In this document: one piece after another, positions 14,630-23,584 of the stretch | Numbering within the stretch: the stretch's first letter is position 1 | Layout: every line of letters starts with the position of its first letter | Assembly (NCBI GenBank): GCA_023396045.1 | Contig: JAEWXD010000036.1 | Span: 1 to 40,670 of the forward strand | Length of the DNA: 40,670 nucleotides | From: Bacillota bacterium | GTDB lineage: Bacteria; Bacillota; Clostridia; Christensenellales; Aristaeellaceae | Reading direction: 5' to 3' | The notes under the pieces: model-generated | Databases searched by the model: none | Seen by the model: the letters and a program-made list of their open reading frames with translations, nothing else | What the model was told of the DNA's origin: nothing | Program-made: the position numbers and the translations under genes

Positions 14630-15355
14630 CTATTCGTTTTCATAATGCGAAAGTATGGTGAATACTGTGCATACACCGGCTGTTTCTGTGCGTAATATCC
14701 GTTTTCCTAAACCAATGCTTTGGGCATTGTGTTGTTTCAAAAATGCAATTTCTTGTGGATCTATTCCACCTTCCGGTCCTATAATTAGGCCAATAGATTT
14801 GGCGGTAGGATTTTTTTTAAGTGTGGTTAAAAGGCTTGTTTCTTGTTCTTCTTCCCAAGCTACCAATAGCAAATCATGTTTTTTTAATGCTTCAGCCATA
14901 TTGTCTAATTTATGAAAGCTTTTCACATTGGGTATTTTATTTAAACCGCATTGTTTACATGCTTCAATGGCAAGTTTTTTACTTTTATCTACAATTTTTT
15001 CTGCTTGAAAACCTTTTTTTACACTTCGTTCCATAAGTACTGGCACAATGGTATTTACTCCAACTTCTGTACATTTTTGCACAATAGTAAAATATTTATC
15101 ACCTTTAGGGAAACCTTGGTAGAGTGTAATTTGTACATCAGGAGCAGTATTTTCCAGTTGTTTTATACATAGAGCGCCAACAGCATTTTTTTCAATAGAA
15201 GTTATCTTAGCAAGATAAATATTTTCACCATCTAAAAGCTCAATTTCATCATTAATATGAAGGCGTAATACCTTTATTGCATGGTGGCTTTCTTCTTTGT
15301 CTAAAAAGACGGTGGTGTTTGTATTTAATTTTTCTTCACTATAAAATCTATGCAT
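14630..15355 (-). CDS. rsmE: 16S rRNA (uracil1498-N3)-methyltransferase RsmE
   Basis: RsmE is a SPOUT-class methyltransferase that modifies U1498 in the small-subunit decoding region. The N-terminal PUA-like RNA-binding domain starts HRFYSEEKL with SHHAIKVLRL, and the C-terminal knotted SAM site is seen in LIIGPEGGIDPQEI and LGKRILRTETAG. Length (241 aa) is typical. The ATG lies one base after the prmA stop and has no separate ribosome site, so translation is probably coupled to prmA. Confidence 0.93.
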   Translation of the reverse strand: MHRFYSEEKLNTNTTVFLDKEESHHAIKVLRLHINDEIELLDGENIYLAKITSIEKNAVGALCIKQLENTAPDVQITLYQGFPKGDKYFTIVQKCTEVGVNTIVPVLMERSVKKGFQAEKIVDKSKKLAIEACKQCGLNKIPNVKSFHKLDNMAEALKKHDLLLVAWEEEQETSLLTTLKKNPTAKSIGLIIGPEGGIDPQEIAFLKQHNAQSIGLGKRILRTETAGVCTVFTILSHYENE

Positions 15356-15356
15356 A

Positions 15357-16304
15357 TTATTTACTTAATTGGAAGGCAATGCCAACCCATTCATCTTTGT
15401 GTAATGTTTCAAGAAGTGTAAAGCCGTTTGAAGTTGCACAAGCAATTACATCATCAGCTCTTTCTGCAAGTATACCACTTACAATATAAATTCCACCAGT
15501 TTTAATTGCACTTGTTACATCTGGCGTTAGTATAATAACAGCATCTGCAATAATATTGGCAACGGCAATATCATATTTTTCGTTTACAGCTTGTAATAAA
15601 TCACTTTTTTTAATTTTAATTTTGGAAGCCAAACCATTTTTGTTCACGTTTTCTTTGGCTACCAATACAGCATCGTCATTAATATCTACACCCAAAGTCT
15701 GTTTGGCACCGAGTAGGGCAGATGCAATAGCCAATATACCGCTGCCCGTGCCAATATCTATAACCTTAGATTCTGCCTGTATATATTTTTCTAAAAGTTC
15801 CAAGCACATATAGGTTGTAGCATGCCCACCGGTACCAAAGGCCATACCAGGGTCTAATTCAATAATAATATCGGTTTCAAGTGGGCTATATTCCTCCCAA
15901 CTTGGTTTTACAACAATATTTTTACCAACGCGTAGGGGCTTGTAATATTGTTTCCAAGTATCTTTCCAGTCTATATCATTAACATTTAGTTGCTCTATTT
16001 TTAGTTCACCTAAAGGAAAAGGGAAATACTTGTTTTTTAAGTTTTGAATCTCTAGATGAATGTTTGTAAGCCTGTCTTGTAAAGCTTCATTTATTTCAAG
16101 CCAAGCATGCACTTCAACATCTTCTGGCATAGCTTCAAGCAAGCTGGCATCATACAGTTCCCATTCTACGCCGGGCTTAGTAATATCTGGCACGATGGAT
16201 CTATCCATAATAGAGGTGCCGGTTACACCATTATCTATAAGTAGATTGCTTACTACTTCTTGCGCTTCTGTGGTTGTGTGCACAATAATTTCTAACCATT
16301 CCAT
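15357..16304 (-). CDS. prmA: Ribosomal protein L11 methyltransferase PrmA
   Basis: PrmA trimethylates ribosomal protein L11. An N-terminal substrate-binding ferredoxin-like domain (MEWLEIIVHTTTEAQEVV) is followed by a Rossmann methyltransferase domain with the SAM motif VIDIGTGSGILAIASALLG, the acidic loop GVDINDDAV, and the catalytic-loop motif in VANIIADAV. DPGMAFGTGGHATT before the SAM motif is diagnostic of PrmA. I chose ATG 16304 (315 aa) because AAGGAG lies five bases upstream; the longer frame to 16349 runs through a terminator. The gene follows dnaJ, as in B. subtilis yqeT. Confidence 0.94.
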   Translation of the reverse strand: MEWLEIIVHTTTEAQEVVSNLLIDNGVTGTSIMDRSIVPDITKPGVEWELYDASLLEAMPEDVEVHAWLEINEALQDRLTNIHLEIQNLKNKYFPFPLGELKIEQLNVNDIDWKDTWKQYYKPLRVGKNIVVKPSWEEYSPLETDIIIELDPGMAFGTGGHATTYMCLELLEKYIQAESKVIDIGTGSGILAIASALLGAKQTLGVDINDDAVLVAKENVNKNGLASKIKIKKSDLLQAVNEKYDIAVANIIADAVIILTPDVTSAIKTGGIYIVSGILAERADDVIACATSNGFTLLETLHKDEWVGIAFQLSK

Positions 16305-16318
16305 AATTACTCCTTTGC

Positions 16319-16346
16319 AAAAAGGCGACCAAAATACAAGGTCGCC
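16319..16346 (-). terminator. Internal terminator between dnaJ and prmA
   Basis: GGCGACC (16324-16330) pairs with GGTCGCC (16340-16346). Read on the minus strand the stem is followed by TTTTT and then the prmA ribosome site. It lies six bases after the dnaJ stop and probably reduces expression of the four methylation/HIT genes relative to the chaperones. Confidence 0.7.
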
Positions 16347-16351
16347 CAATG

Positions 16352-17482
16352 CTATGATTCAAATAAATCTTTTAATTTATCCAAAAAAGTTTTTCGTGTT
16401 TCGTATTCTTTACCGGTTAAGCTTTCTTCAAAAGATTTTAATAGCTTCTTTTGTTTTTCGCTTAGTTTTCTTGGTATTTCTACTTTGATATGTAAAATTA
16501 AATCGCCTTTAATTTTAGGGTTGTTGATATATGGCATACCATACCCTTTTAATTTAATTTCGGTATCGTTTTGCGTTCCCTCAGGTATTTTATGCTGTAT
16601 GATACCATCCAATATGGTTGGCACCTCAATTTCACAGCCCAATGCAGCTTGTGTAAAGGAAATAGGGAAAGCCATATGTAAATTTAAACCATCACGCTCA
16701 AATACTTTATGCTTTTCAACCATAATGCGAACATATAGGTTGCCATTAGGTCCACCATTTTTACCGGGTTCGCCTTGCCCTTTAAGCGATATACTTTGCC
16801 CATTATCAATACCTGCAGGTACGGTAAATTTAGCAGTACGCTTTTTTCTAACATGGCCACTGCCGCCACAAGTGCTACATTTTTCTTTAATTACCTGGCC
16901 ACTACCGTTACAGTTGTGGCAAGTTCTGATTTGTACAAAGAAGCCACCACCAGCTCTTATCTGGCCTGTACCATGACAAACCGGGCAAGTTTCTTTGCTT
17001 GTGCCAGGCTTAGCACCACTACCATGACAGGTATCACAGTTTTCTCGGCGATGAAAGTCAAAGCTTTTTTCTACACCTTTTGCTGCTTCATTTAAAGTAA
17101 TGTAAATGGTGTGCTGTAAGTCATTACCTGCTTGTGGGGCATTGGGGTTGTTACGCATACCCCCACCACCACCGGTAAACATATCAAATATGCTTTCAAA
17201 GCCACCCATACCGCCAAAGCCACCGAAGCCTTCAAAACCACTGCCACCCATACCAGCCATAGGATCATTAAAACCAAATTGGTCATAACGGGCTTTTTTG
17301 TCAGGATCAGATAAAACTTCGTTTGCTTCGTTTAGTTCTTTAAAACGTTCTTCTGCAGTTTTGTCGTTTGGGTGTAGGTCTGGATGGCACTCTTTGGCTT
17401 TTTTTCTGTACGCTTTTTTTATTTCATCTGCACTGGCATTTTTATCAATGCCCAGCACTTCATAATAATCTCTTTTTGCCAT
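16352..17482 (-). CDS. dnaJ: Chaperone protein DnaJ (Hsp40)
   Basis: A 376-residue type I DnaJ co-chaperone that stimulates DnaK ATPase and delivers substrates. The J domain (residues 1-70) has the HPD motif in CHPDLHP; a Gly/Phe-rich region (about 75-115) follows; four CxxCxGxG zinc repeats are present (CDTCHGSG, CPVCHGTG, CHNCNGSG, CSTCGGSG); the C-terminal substrate domains end near EYETRKTFLDKLKDLFES. It is complete and ordinary. It lies 55 bases after dnaK, separated by a strong hairpin, and is followed by an internal terminator. Confidence 0.96.
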   Translation of the reverse strand: MAKRDYYEVLGIDKNASADEIKKAYRKKAKECHPDLHPNDKTAEERFKELNEANEVLSDPDKKARYDQFGFNDPMAGMGGSGFEGFGGFGGMGGFESIFDMFTGGGGGMRNNPNAPQAGNDLQHTIYITLNEAAKGVEKSFDFHRRENCDTCHGSGAKPGTSKETCPVCHGTGQIRAGGGFFVQIRTCHNCNGSGQVIKEKCSTCGGSGHVRKKRTAKFTVPAGIDNGQSISLKGQGEPGKNGGPNGNLYVRIMVEKHKVFERDGLNLHMAFPISFTQAALGCEIEVPTILDGIIQHKIPEGTQNDTEIKLKGYGMPYINNPKIKGDLILHIKVEIPRKLSEKQKKLLKSFEESLTGKEYETRKTFLDKLKDLFES

Positions 17483-17503
17483 TCAATTATCCTATTCTAT
17501 ATT

Positions 17504-17531
17504 TTGGTATCCCACAAAAGTGGGATACCAA
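17504..17531 (-). other. Perfect 12-bp intergenic hairpin between dnaK and dnaJ
   Basis: TTGGTATCCCAC (17504-17515) and its exact complement (17520-17531) enclose a four-base AAAA loop (TTTT on the transcript). No T-run follows on the minus strand, so it is more likely an mRNA stability or processing element than a terminator. Confidence 0.7.
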
Positions 17532-17537
17532 TGATTA

Positions 17538-19343
17538 TTATTTTACATCAAAATCTGCATTTACAGAGCCATCATCATTTTGTACAGGATTTTCTTGTGG
17601 GGTAGCCCCTTGTGCTTGTTGGTATAACTTACCGAAGATTGCATATACTTTTTGTGTGCATTCTTCCATAGCGGTTTTTACAGTAGCTACATCATTGCTT
17701 TGTTTTGCTTGTTTTACTTTTTCGAGTTCGGCTTGTACAGTAGCCTTGTCTTCGTCGCTTAATTTATCTCCATTTTCTTTGAGTTGTTTTTCCATTTCAT
17801 AAACCAAAGATTCAGCATGGTTCATGGTTTCAACTTCTTCTTTACGCTTTTTATCTTGCTCGGCATATTGTTCTGCTTCAGCAACGCGTTGATTAATTTC
17901 ATCTTCGCTTAAGTTGGTAGAAGCGGTAATGGTGATGTTTTGTTCGTTGCCAGTGCCTTTATCTTTTGCGGATACTTGCACAATACCATTTCTATCAATA
18001 GAGAAGGTTACTTCAATTTGTGGCACACCACGTGGGGCAGAAGGAATACCTGTTAATTGGAATTTACCCAATGTTTTATTATCTGCTGCCATTTGGCGTT
18101 CACCTTGTAATACGTGAATTTCTACAGAAGTTTGGCCATCTGCTGCGGTAGAGAATACTTGAGATTTGGTTGTAGGAATAGTTGTATTTCTATCAATCAA
18201 TCTGGTAAAGATATTACCTTCTGTTTCTAAACCTAAGGAAAGTGGGGTAACGTCAAGCAGCAATACATCTTTTACTTCGCCGCCCAATACACCTGCTTGA
18301 ATAGCAGCACCAATGGCTACACATTCGTCTGGGTTAATACCTTTAAATGGTTCCTTGCCGGTTACTTTTTTAACAGCTTCTTGTACTGCAGGGATACGTG
18401 TAGAGCCACCAACCAAAATTACTTTGTCAATTTCATTTGCAGAAAGACCTGCATCTTTTAAAGCATTGTTTAATGGAATAATGGTTTTATCTACCAAATC
18501 ACTGGTTAACTCGTTGAATTTAGCACGGGTAAGAGTCATGTCTAAGTGCTTAGGGCCGGTTGCATCGGCTGTAATAAATGGTAAGCTGATGTTTACGCTC
18601 ATTACGCCGGAAAGCTCAATCTTGGCTTTTTCTGCTTCGCTTTTTAGTCTTTGGAAAGCTTGCGCATCTTTACGTAAGTCTATACCATTTTCTTTTTGGA
18701 ATTCAGTTGCAATGTACTCTACAATACGTGCATCAAAGTCGTCGCCACCGAGTAAGTTATTACCGTTGGTTGCCAATACTTCAAATACACCATCGCCAAT
18801 TTCTAATAAAGAAACGTCAAATGTACCGCCACCCAAATCGTAAACCAAGATTTTTTGGCTTTCAGATTTATCTAAGCCATAAGCTAAAGATGCAGCTGTA
18901 GGTTCGTTAATGATACGCAATACGTTTAAACCGGCAATACGGCCAGCGTCTTTGGTTGCTTGTCTTTGGCTATCAGAGAAATATGCAGGTACAGTAATAA
19001 CGGCATCTGTAACGGTTTCGCCAAGATATGCTTCAGCTTCACTCTTCATTTTTTGTAAAATCATTGCGCTGATATCTTGTGGGGTATATTCTTTGCCATC
19101 TATAGTAATTTTTTTAGATGTACCCATATCTCTTTTAATAGAGCTGATGGTTCTATCTGGGTTTAATACAGATTGTCTTTTTGCAACTTGGCCAACCAAA
19201 CGTTCGCCATCTTTTGTAATGGTTACAACAGATGCAGTGGTTCTATTTCCTTCTGCGTTTGCAATAACTACTGGTTCTCCACCTTCCATAACAGCTACAC
19301 AGCTGTTGGTTGTACCTAAGTCAATACCTATAATTTTACTCAT
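17538..19343 (-). CDS. dnaK: Chaperone protein DnaK (Hsp70)
   Basis: A 601-residue Hsp70. The nucleotide-binding domain opens with KIIGIDLGTTNSCVAV and carries VYDLGGGTFDVSLLEI and ILVGGSTRIPAVQEAV; the interdomain linker reads DVLLLDVTPLSLGLE; the substrate-binding domain and helical lid follow, ending in a Gln/Asn/Asp-rich tail. It folds client proteins in ATP-driven cycles with DnaJ and GrpE. I chose ATG 19343 (MSKIIGIDLG) because GGAGG lies eight bases upstream; an in-frame start at 19358 would sit over the ribosome site. Confidence 0.97.
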   Translation of the reverse strand: MSKIIGIDLGTTNSCVAVMEGGEPVVIANAEGNRTTASVVTITKDGERLVGQVAKRQSVLNPDRTISSIKRDMGTSKKITIDGKEYTPQDISAMILQKMKSEAEAYLGETVTDAVITVPAYFSDSQRQATKDAGRIAGLNVLRIINEPTAASLAYGLDKSESQKILVYDLGGGTFDVSLLEIGDGVFEVLATNGNNLLGGDDFDARIVEYIATEFQKENGIDLRKDAQAFQRLKSEAEKAKIELSGVMSVNISLPFITADATGPKHLDMTLTRAKFNELTSDLVDKTIIPLNNALKDAGLSANEIDKVILVGGSTRIPAVQEAVKKVTGKEPFKGINPDECVAIGAAIQAGVLGGEVKDVLLLDVTPLSLGLETEGNIFTRLIDRNTTIPTTKSQVFSTAADGQTSVEIHVLQGERQMAADNKTLGKFQLTGIPSAPRGVPQIEVTFSIDRNGIVQVSAKDKGTGNEQNITITASTNLSEDEINQRVAEAEQYAEQDKKRKEEVETMNHAESLVYEMEKQLKENGDKLSDEDKATVQAELEKVKQAKQSNDVATVKTAMEECTQKVYAIFGKLYQQAQGATPQENPVQNDDGSVNADFDVK

Positions 19344-19369
19344 GTTTGTTTCCTCCAAAAAATTCTTTA

Positions 19370-19906
19370 TTATTGTGGCACTACTTTTACCATGCTGTGC
19401 CGTAAAACGTAATTTTCTAGCTTATAACCTTTTTGCAATACTTCGCAAACGGTTCCGGGTTCGCCATCTTCCGGGTTGCCTTGGGTTACAACTTCTTCTA
19501 AGTTGGGGTCAAATATTTCGTTTAGCCTGTTGATTACTTCTACATTTTGTTTTTGTAGCATTTCCAACAATTGGCTATATATCATTTTCACGCCGTTAAA
19601 AAAGGAGTTGTTTTCATCTTCTACTTGCAGGGCTCTTTCAAAGTTGTCAATAATGGGCAGTAACGCTTTGATTACTTCAACACGGCCACTTTCTATTGCA
19701 TCTTTACGAATATTTACATTGCGCTTTTTATAGTTTTCAAAATCAGCCTGCACTCTTTGTGCTATGTTCAAATATTCTTCTTGCTTTAAAAGGGATTCTT
19801 CAAGCTGTTTTTGCATTTGCATAGTTGCATCTTCTATTTCAGAGGTGCATACTTCACAGTTTTCTTCTTGCAATATTTGTTCGGTGTCTTTTTCTTGTGT
19901 TTGCAA
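19370..19906 (-). CDS. grpE: Nucleotide exchange factor GrpE
   Basis: GrpE releases ADP from DnaK. This 178-residue protein has an acidic, Gln/Glu-rich N-terminus, a long coiled coil (YLNIAQRVQADFENYKKRN), and the beta-domain end with the family signature around VCEVLQKGYKLENYVLRHSM. The start is TTG at 19906, with AAGGAG seven bases upstream; no ATG is better placed. It sits 11 bases after hrcA in the usual hrcA-grpE-dnaK order. Confidence 0.95.
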   Translation of the reverse strand: MQTQEKDTEQILQEENCEVCTSEIEDATMQMQKQLEESLLKQEEYLNIAQRVQADFENYKKRNVNIRKDAIESGRVEVIKALLPIIDNFERALQVEDENNSFFNGVKMIYSQLLEMLQKQNVEVINRLNEIFDPNLEEVVTQGNPEDGEPGTVCEVLQKGYKLENYVLRHSMVKVVPQ

Positions 19907-19917
19907 TGTTCTTCTCC

Positions 19918-20940
19918 TTATTCATCGTCAAGTATATGTGTAATTTCTCTACCAACAGTGTTTAATATTTCTATAATCTGTTTGTAGGGCATTCTTGTTG
20001 GACCAATAATACCTATGGTACCTTTTGCATCTTTAGAGGTGGAATAGGTTGCCGTTATTAACGAGCAATCTTGCAGGCCTTCTATACCGGTTTCTGGGCC
20101 AATTTGCACTGTAAAGGCCATCTGCCCGTTTTGCCTTAGCAAGCCGACCAATTCATCTTGTGTATCCAGTAAAGAGAGTAAGTTTTTGGCTTTATCTATA
20201 CTAAGGAAATCGGGATAGTTAAGTAAGTTGCTTGCACCAACGGCTCTAAGCTTCTTTTGGTTGCCTTCTTCAAAAAAAGCTTCCATAGACTCATTCACAT
20301 TGTTTACAAAGTCTGCATTTAAGTTCAGGTTAATTAGTACTTCACGCAATATGTTGGGTACCTCTGCAATATTTCTATTTGCCAGTCTTTCTGTAAGTAC
20401 ATCAGAAATATTATCCAGTGTATTTTTGTTTAGATATGGACTAATGCGTATTAACCGATTATGCACAGTACCGCCCATCATTACAACCACGATCAGTGCA
20501 GTATCTGCTGTAACTTGTATTAACTGAATGCTACGTATAACTTGGGAAGAGTTTTCCGGTAATAGGGCAATGGCAGTATAATTGGTTAATTCAGATAACA
20601 CTTGCGTAGCCCGTTCTACAACATCTTCTATCCTATGTATATGGGAAGAAAAATGAGACTTAATTTCTAAATTTGAGTTGTGTTTAATGCTTCCGCTTTG
20701 CAGTAAACTATCTACATATAAACGGTAAGCTTTTACACTTGGAATTCTACCGGATGAAATGTGAGGCTGGTCTAAAAAACCAAGTTCTTCCAAATCGCTC
20801 ATTTCATTACGTATGGTAGCCGAGCTCAAACCCATATTGTATTTTTTAGAAAGGGTTCTGGAACCAACCGGAGTGCCACTCATAATATAGTCATCTATAA
20901 TGGCTTGTAATATTTGTATTTTTCTTGCACTTAAATCCAT
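19918..20940 (-). CDS. hrcA: Heat-inducible transcription repressor HrcA
   Basis: HrcA binds the CIRCE operator and represses the dnaK and groE operons until heat stress; GroEL assists its folding. The N-terminal winged helix is visible (SARKIQILQAIIDDYI, GSRTLSKKYNMGLSSATIRN, MSDLEELGFL), followed by the GAF-like dimerisation domain and the C-terminal IGPTRMPYKQIIEILN. I chose ATG 20940 because GGAGG lies five bases upstream, giving 340 aa, the usual family length; the longer frame runs through the CIRCE element. Confidence 0.95.
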   Translation of the reverse strand: MDLSARKIQILQAIIDDYIMSGTPVGSRTLSKKYNMGLSSATIRNEMSDLEELGFLDQPHISSGRIPSVKAYRLYVDSLLQSGSIKHNSNLEIKSHFSSHIHRIEDVVERATQVLSELTNYTAIALLPENSSQVIRSIQLIQVTADTALIVVVMMGGTVHNRLIRISPYLNKNTLDNISDVLTERLANRNIAEVPNILREVLINLNLNADFVNNVNESMEAFFEEGNQKKLRAVGASNLLNYPDFLSIDKAKNLLSLLDTQDELVGLLRQNGQMAFTVQIGPETGIEGLQDCSLITATYSTSKDAKGTIGIIGPTRMPYKQIIEILNTVGREITHILDDE

Positions 20941-20966
20941 ATTTTCCTCCTTCCGGTTTATAATTG

Positions 20967-20993
20967 TTAGCACTCACTTGCGTTGACTGCTAA
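20967..20993 (-). promoter_or_regulatory. CIRCE operator
   Basis: TTAGCACTC-N9-GACTGCTAA differs from the CIRCE consensus (TTAGCACTC-N9-GAGTGCTAA) by one base. It lies between the hrcA promoter and start codon, so HrcA should autoregulate the whole operon. Confidence 0.95.
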
Positions 20994-21003
20994 CTACAAA
21001 ATT

Positions 21004-21032
21004 ATAATAATCGCATTCCATATTTTTGTCAA
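21004..21032 (-). promoter_or_regulatory. Sigma-A-like promoter of the hrcA operon
   Basis: On the minus strand TTGACA (21027-21032) and TATTAT (21004-21009) are 17 bases apart, placing the transcript start at or just before CIRCE. Confidence 0.8.
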
Positions 21033-21083
21033 GCATTATGTATATTGTTTACAATTTATTCTTATTTGTAAATCATCTTGGTT

Positions 21084-21112
21084 TTGACAAATTTTGTAAT
21101 AATTTCTATAAT
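21084..21112 (+). promoter_or_regulatory. Consensus promoter of the dnaD-dnaE cluster
   Basis: TTGACA (21084-21089), exactly 17 bases, TATAAT (21107-21112): a full sigma-A consensus. The start near 21119 leaves about 20 bases of leader with GGGGG-type ribosome site (CAGGGGGT). Confidence 0.85.
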
Positions 21113-21138
21113 AAACCTATTAACATCAGGGGGTAATT

Positions 21139-22608
21139 ATGGATACCATTGCACTAAGTAAAGAATGGCTGGAATATGGCAATACAACTTTAAATAATGC
21201 TTTTATTCTTGAATATCTCCCTGTGGCCAATGGCGAATATGTTAAAGTATATTTGTATGCTTTATTGCATGCACAAGCAAAACAAAGCATAAGCTTGCAA
21301 AGTATTGCAGAAGCATTAGGCATGGAGGAAGCGGACGTTACCAAGGCATTTCGCTTTTGGGAACGGCGTAAATTAGTGGTACGTACACAAGATAAGCCTT
21401 TGGCTTATGAGTTCGTTCCGGTGGTACTTGCCAAAATGCAAGGCAATGTTCTTGCTAAATACCAAGAATTAAATGATGTCTTATATTCCATTTTTGGTGA
21501 AAAGCGTGTTTTGCATGGCTCAGAAAATGCGCAAGTACAAGAATGGTTAGAGGAATTACAATTGCCTTTAGATTTAATTATGATTTTTCTACAATACATG
21601 ATTGAGTTAAAAGGCATTGATTTTCGCTTTGCAACAGCCAATAAAGAAATTATAAAAATGAAAACTGCCGGTGTAAAAACCGTAGAAGATGCAGAAAATT
21701 ATTTCTCTATACAATCCAAATATGAAAAAGGTGCAAAAGCTGTATTAACAAGGTTTAGAAATTATCGCCAAGCTACCGAAGATGAAATTTTACTCTATAA
21801 AAAATGGGTGGATGAATTTGGGCTTGCGCAAAGTGATATTCTAAGCGCTTGCACCGAAACAACTAAAGGTAATGCATCTTTTGCTTATTTAGATGGCATA
21901 CTTAAAGGTATTGTAGAGCGTAAAGACAAAAACCAAACGGTACAAGCCTTCTTAGACAATGGTAATCAAGAATATGAAAATATGAAAAAAATTCTTATTG
22001 CCTTTGGTTTACCTGCAGGTAAAAGAGATATAAATCAAGCAAAAAAAGCAATGTTACAGCCTTTGCTTGATGCATATAATGTAAATTATCTGGAATTTAT
22101 TGCTAATAAAGTAGCTTTACGGGGCGGCAAAATCAATCACTTTTCTGAAGAGTTGGAGCATTTGGCTTCTATGCAAATTACAAGCATAGAAGCAGCAAGC
22201 AGGTATTATACAGCCAATGCACAGGCAGATAAATTGTTGCGCTCCTTGTACGATACTATGGCGATACAGGCTGTACCAAACCTTGCAGATAGGAACTTAC
22301 TTCTTATGTGGCAAGTAGATTATGGCTTTACAGAAGATATTTTGCAAAAAGCTGCAAGCTTGGCAAGAGGTAAAACTGCTCCTATTAAATATATGCAATC
22401 CAGAATTGAGGATTGGCATATCAAAAAACTTACCACCATTGCAGAAATAGAAAATGATATTGCTTATTTTAGAAATGAATATCAGAAAACAAATACAGAA
22501 ACACAAAGCAACACAAAACGTGTAAGTCATCAAAATTATACACAAAGAAGTTATGATAAAGATGACTTCAACTATTGGGTTCCACCAAGCGAGGGCGTAA
22601 ATGAATAA
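21139..22608 (+). CDS. DnaD/DnaB-like primosome protein
   Basis: A 489-residue protein resembling the Clostridia DnaD-domain replication proteins, which combine an N-terminal winged helix with two DnaD-type domains, as in B. subtilis DnaB. The N-terminal region (about residues 15-95) is helical with a winged-helix look (SLQSIAEALGMEEADVTKAF, then FWERRKLVV). Two DnaD-like repeats follow: about 205-260 (ATEDEILLYKKWVDEFG, then FAYLDGILKGI) and about 385-435 (LLMWQVDYGFTEDILQKAAS, IKYMQSRIEDWH). The family loads the replicative helicase at oriC and restart forks. A DnaC/DnaI-like loader follows with an 8-base overlap, which supports the role. Confidence 0.85.
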   Translation: MDTIALSKEWLEYGNTTLNNAFILEYLPVANGEYVKVYLYALLHAQAKQSISLQSIAEALGMEEADVTKAFRFWERRKLVVRTQDKPLAYEFVPVVLAKMQGNVLAKYQELNDVLYSIFGEKRVLHGSENAQVQEWLEELQLPLDLIMIFLQYMIELKGIDFRFATANKEIIKMKTAGVKTVEDAENYFSIQSKYEKGAKAVLTRFRNYRQATEDEILLYKKWVDEFGLAQSDILSACTETTKGNASFAYLDGILKGIVERKDKNQTVQAFLDNGNQEYENMKKILIAFGLPAGKRDINQAKKAMLQPLLDAYNVNYLEFIANKVALRGGKINHFSEELEHLASMQITSIEAASRYYTANAQADKLLRSLYDTMAIQAVPNLADRNLLLMWQVDYGFTEDILQKAASLARGKTAPIKYMQSRIEDWHIKKLTTIAEIENDIAYFRNEYQKTNTETQSNTKRVSHQNYTQRSYDKDDFNYWVPPSEGVNE

Positions 22609-23584
22609 ATTTGAAATAATTGAAAAACTGAATGATATCTATTTGCAGCGCCAACAAAAAAGCAGCGCAGAACATAAGGAAAGGGTAGATGAAGTTTGTA
22701 CCAATCATCCGGATTTGCAAGAGGCTTTAGAGGAGCGCCATGCAGCTATTTTAATGCGCATTAAAAGCAACATTGGCAGCATGGATAAACCACAAAATGA
22801 TATGCGCAGCTTAATGGAAGAAAAAAATCAAAAAATCAAAGCGTTGCTGGTAAAATATGGTTACCCAGAAGATTATTTGCAACCGCAGTTTTTTTGTCCA
22901 ATCTGTAAAGACGAAGGTAAAATCTATACGCCGCAAACCAGGGAATGTGATTGTTATATAGAGGCTTTCAAGCAGTTACAATACGAAAGTATGGGCTTTT
23001 CTAAAACAGAAAAACAAAGTTTTGCAGATTTTTCTTTGGAAGTTTATAGCGAAGAAGTGTTAGCAAACATCCATAAATCTCAACGCGCATATATGCAGGA
23101 TATTTATCAATATATTTTGCAATATGCAAAAGAATTTCCCAATAATACTAAAACTACAAATAATTTGGTATTTATAGGTAAAAGTGGTTTGGGTAAAACA
23201 TTCTTTATGCATGCCATTGCCAATGAAGTGTTGCATACCAGAAAAAACATACAATTTATCACAGCATTTAAATGGTTTGAAATGGCTAAAAATTCTTATT
23301 TTGGTAATAACGTTGAAGTATATAACGACCTTTTACAAACGGACTTGCTTATGATAGATGATTTGGGCACAGAACCCCTAAATGAAAATATCACTATACC
23401 GCAATTGTTTAATTTAATCAATGAACGCCATAATAGAGGCTTACATACCATTTTATCTACCAATTTAGATGCAAATGAGCTGCGCAATAGATATACGGAA
23501 CGAATTACCTCAAGGTTTGAAGATAGAAGATTTACTACCATATTGCGCTTTTTGGGCAATGATGTTAGAAGGAATATAAAATAA
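22601..23584 (+). CDS. DnaC/DnaI-like helicase-loader ATPase
   Basis: A 327-residue AAA+ protein. A helical N-terminal part (1-95) is followed by a probable zinc site (FFCPICKDEG and ECDCY, about residues 103-125), then the ATPase: Walker A GKSGLGKTF (about 194-202), Walker B LLMIDDLGTEP, and an arginine-containing region ERITSRFEDRRF. This layout is typical of Clostridia DnaC/DnaI proteins that load DnaB/DnaC-type replicative helicase onto DNA. Overlap with the DnaD-like gene upstream and the ArsC-like gene downstream (TAATG) indicates coupled translation. Confidence 0.88.
   Translation: MNKFEIIEKLNDIYLQRQQKSSAEHKERVDEVCTNHPDLQEALEERHAAILMRIKSNIGSMDKPQNDMRSLMEEKNQKIKALLVKYGYPEDYLQPQFFCPICKDEGKIYTPQTRECDCYIEAFKQLQYESMGFSKTEKQSFADFSLEVYSEEVLANIHKSQRAYMQDIYQYILQYAKEFPNNTKTTNNLVFIGKSGLGKTFFMHAIANEVLHTRKNIQFITAFKWFEMAKNSYFGNNVEVYNDLLQTDLLMIDDLGTEPLNENITIPQLFNLINERHNRGLHTILSTNLDANELRNRYTERITSRFEDRRFTTILRFLGNDVRRNIK

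Noticed and set aside
16485..17314. Plus-strand frames across dnaJ (163 and 106 codons)
   Set aside because: Their Cys/Pro-rich translations arise from the antisense of the Gly-rich and zinc-finger parts of dnaJ.
18313..19533. Long open frames on the plus strand across dnaK and grpE (176 and 207 codons)
   Set aside because: They are antisense to well-recognised dnaK and grpE, have no ribosome site and look like frame shadows of a conserved gene.
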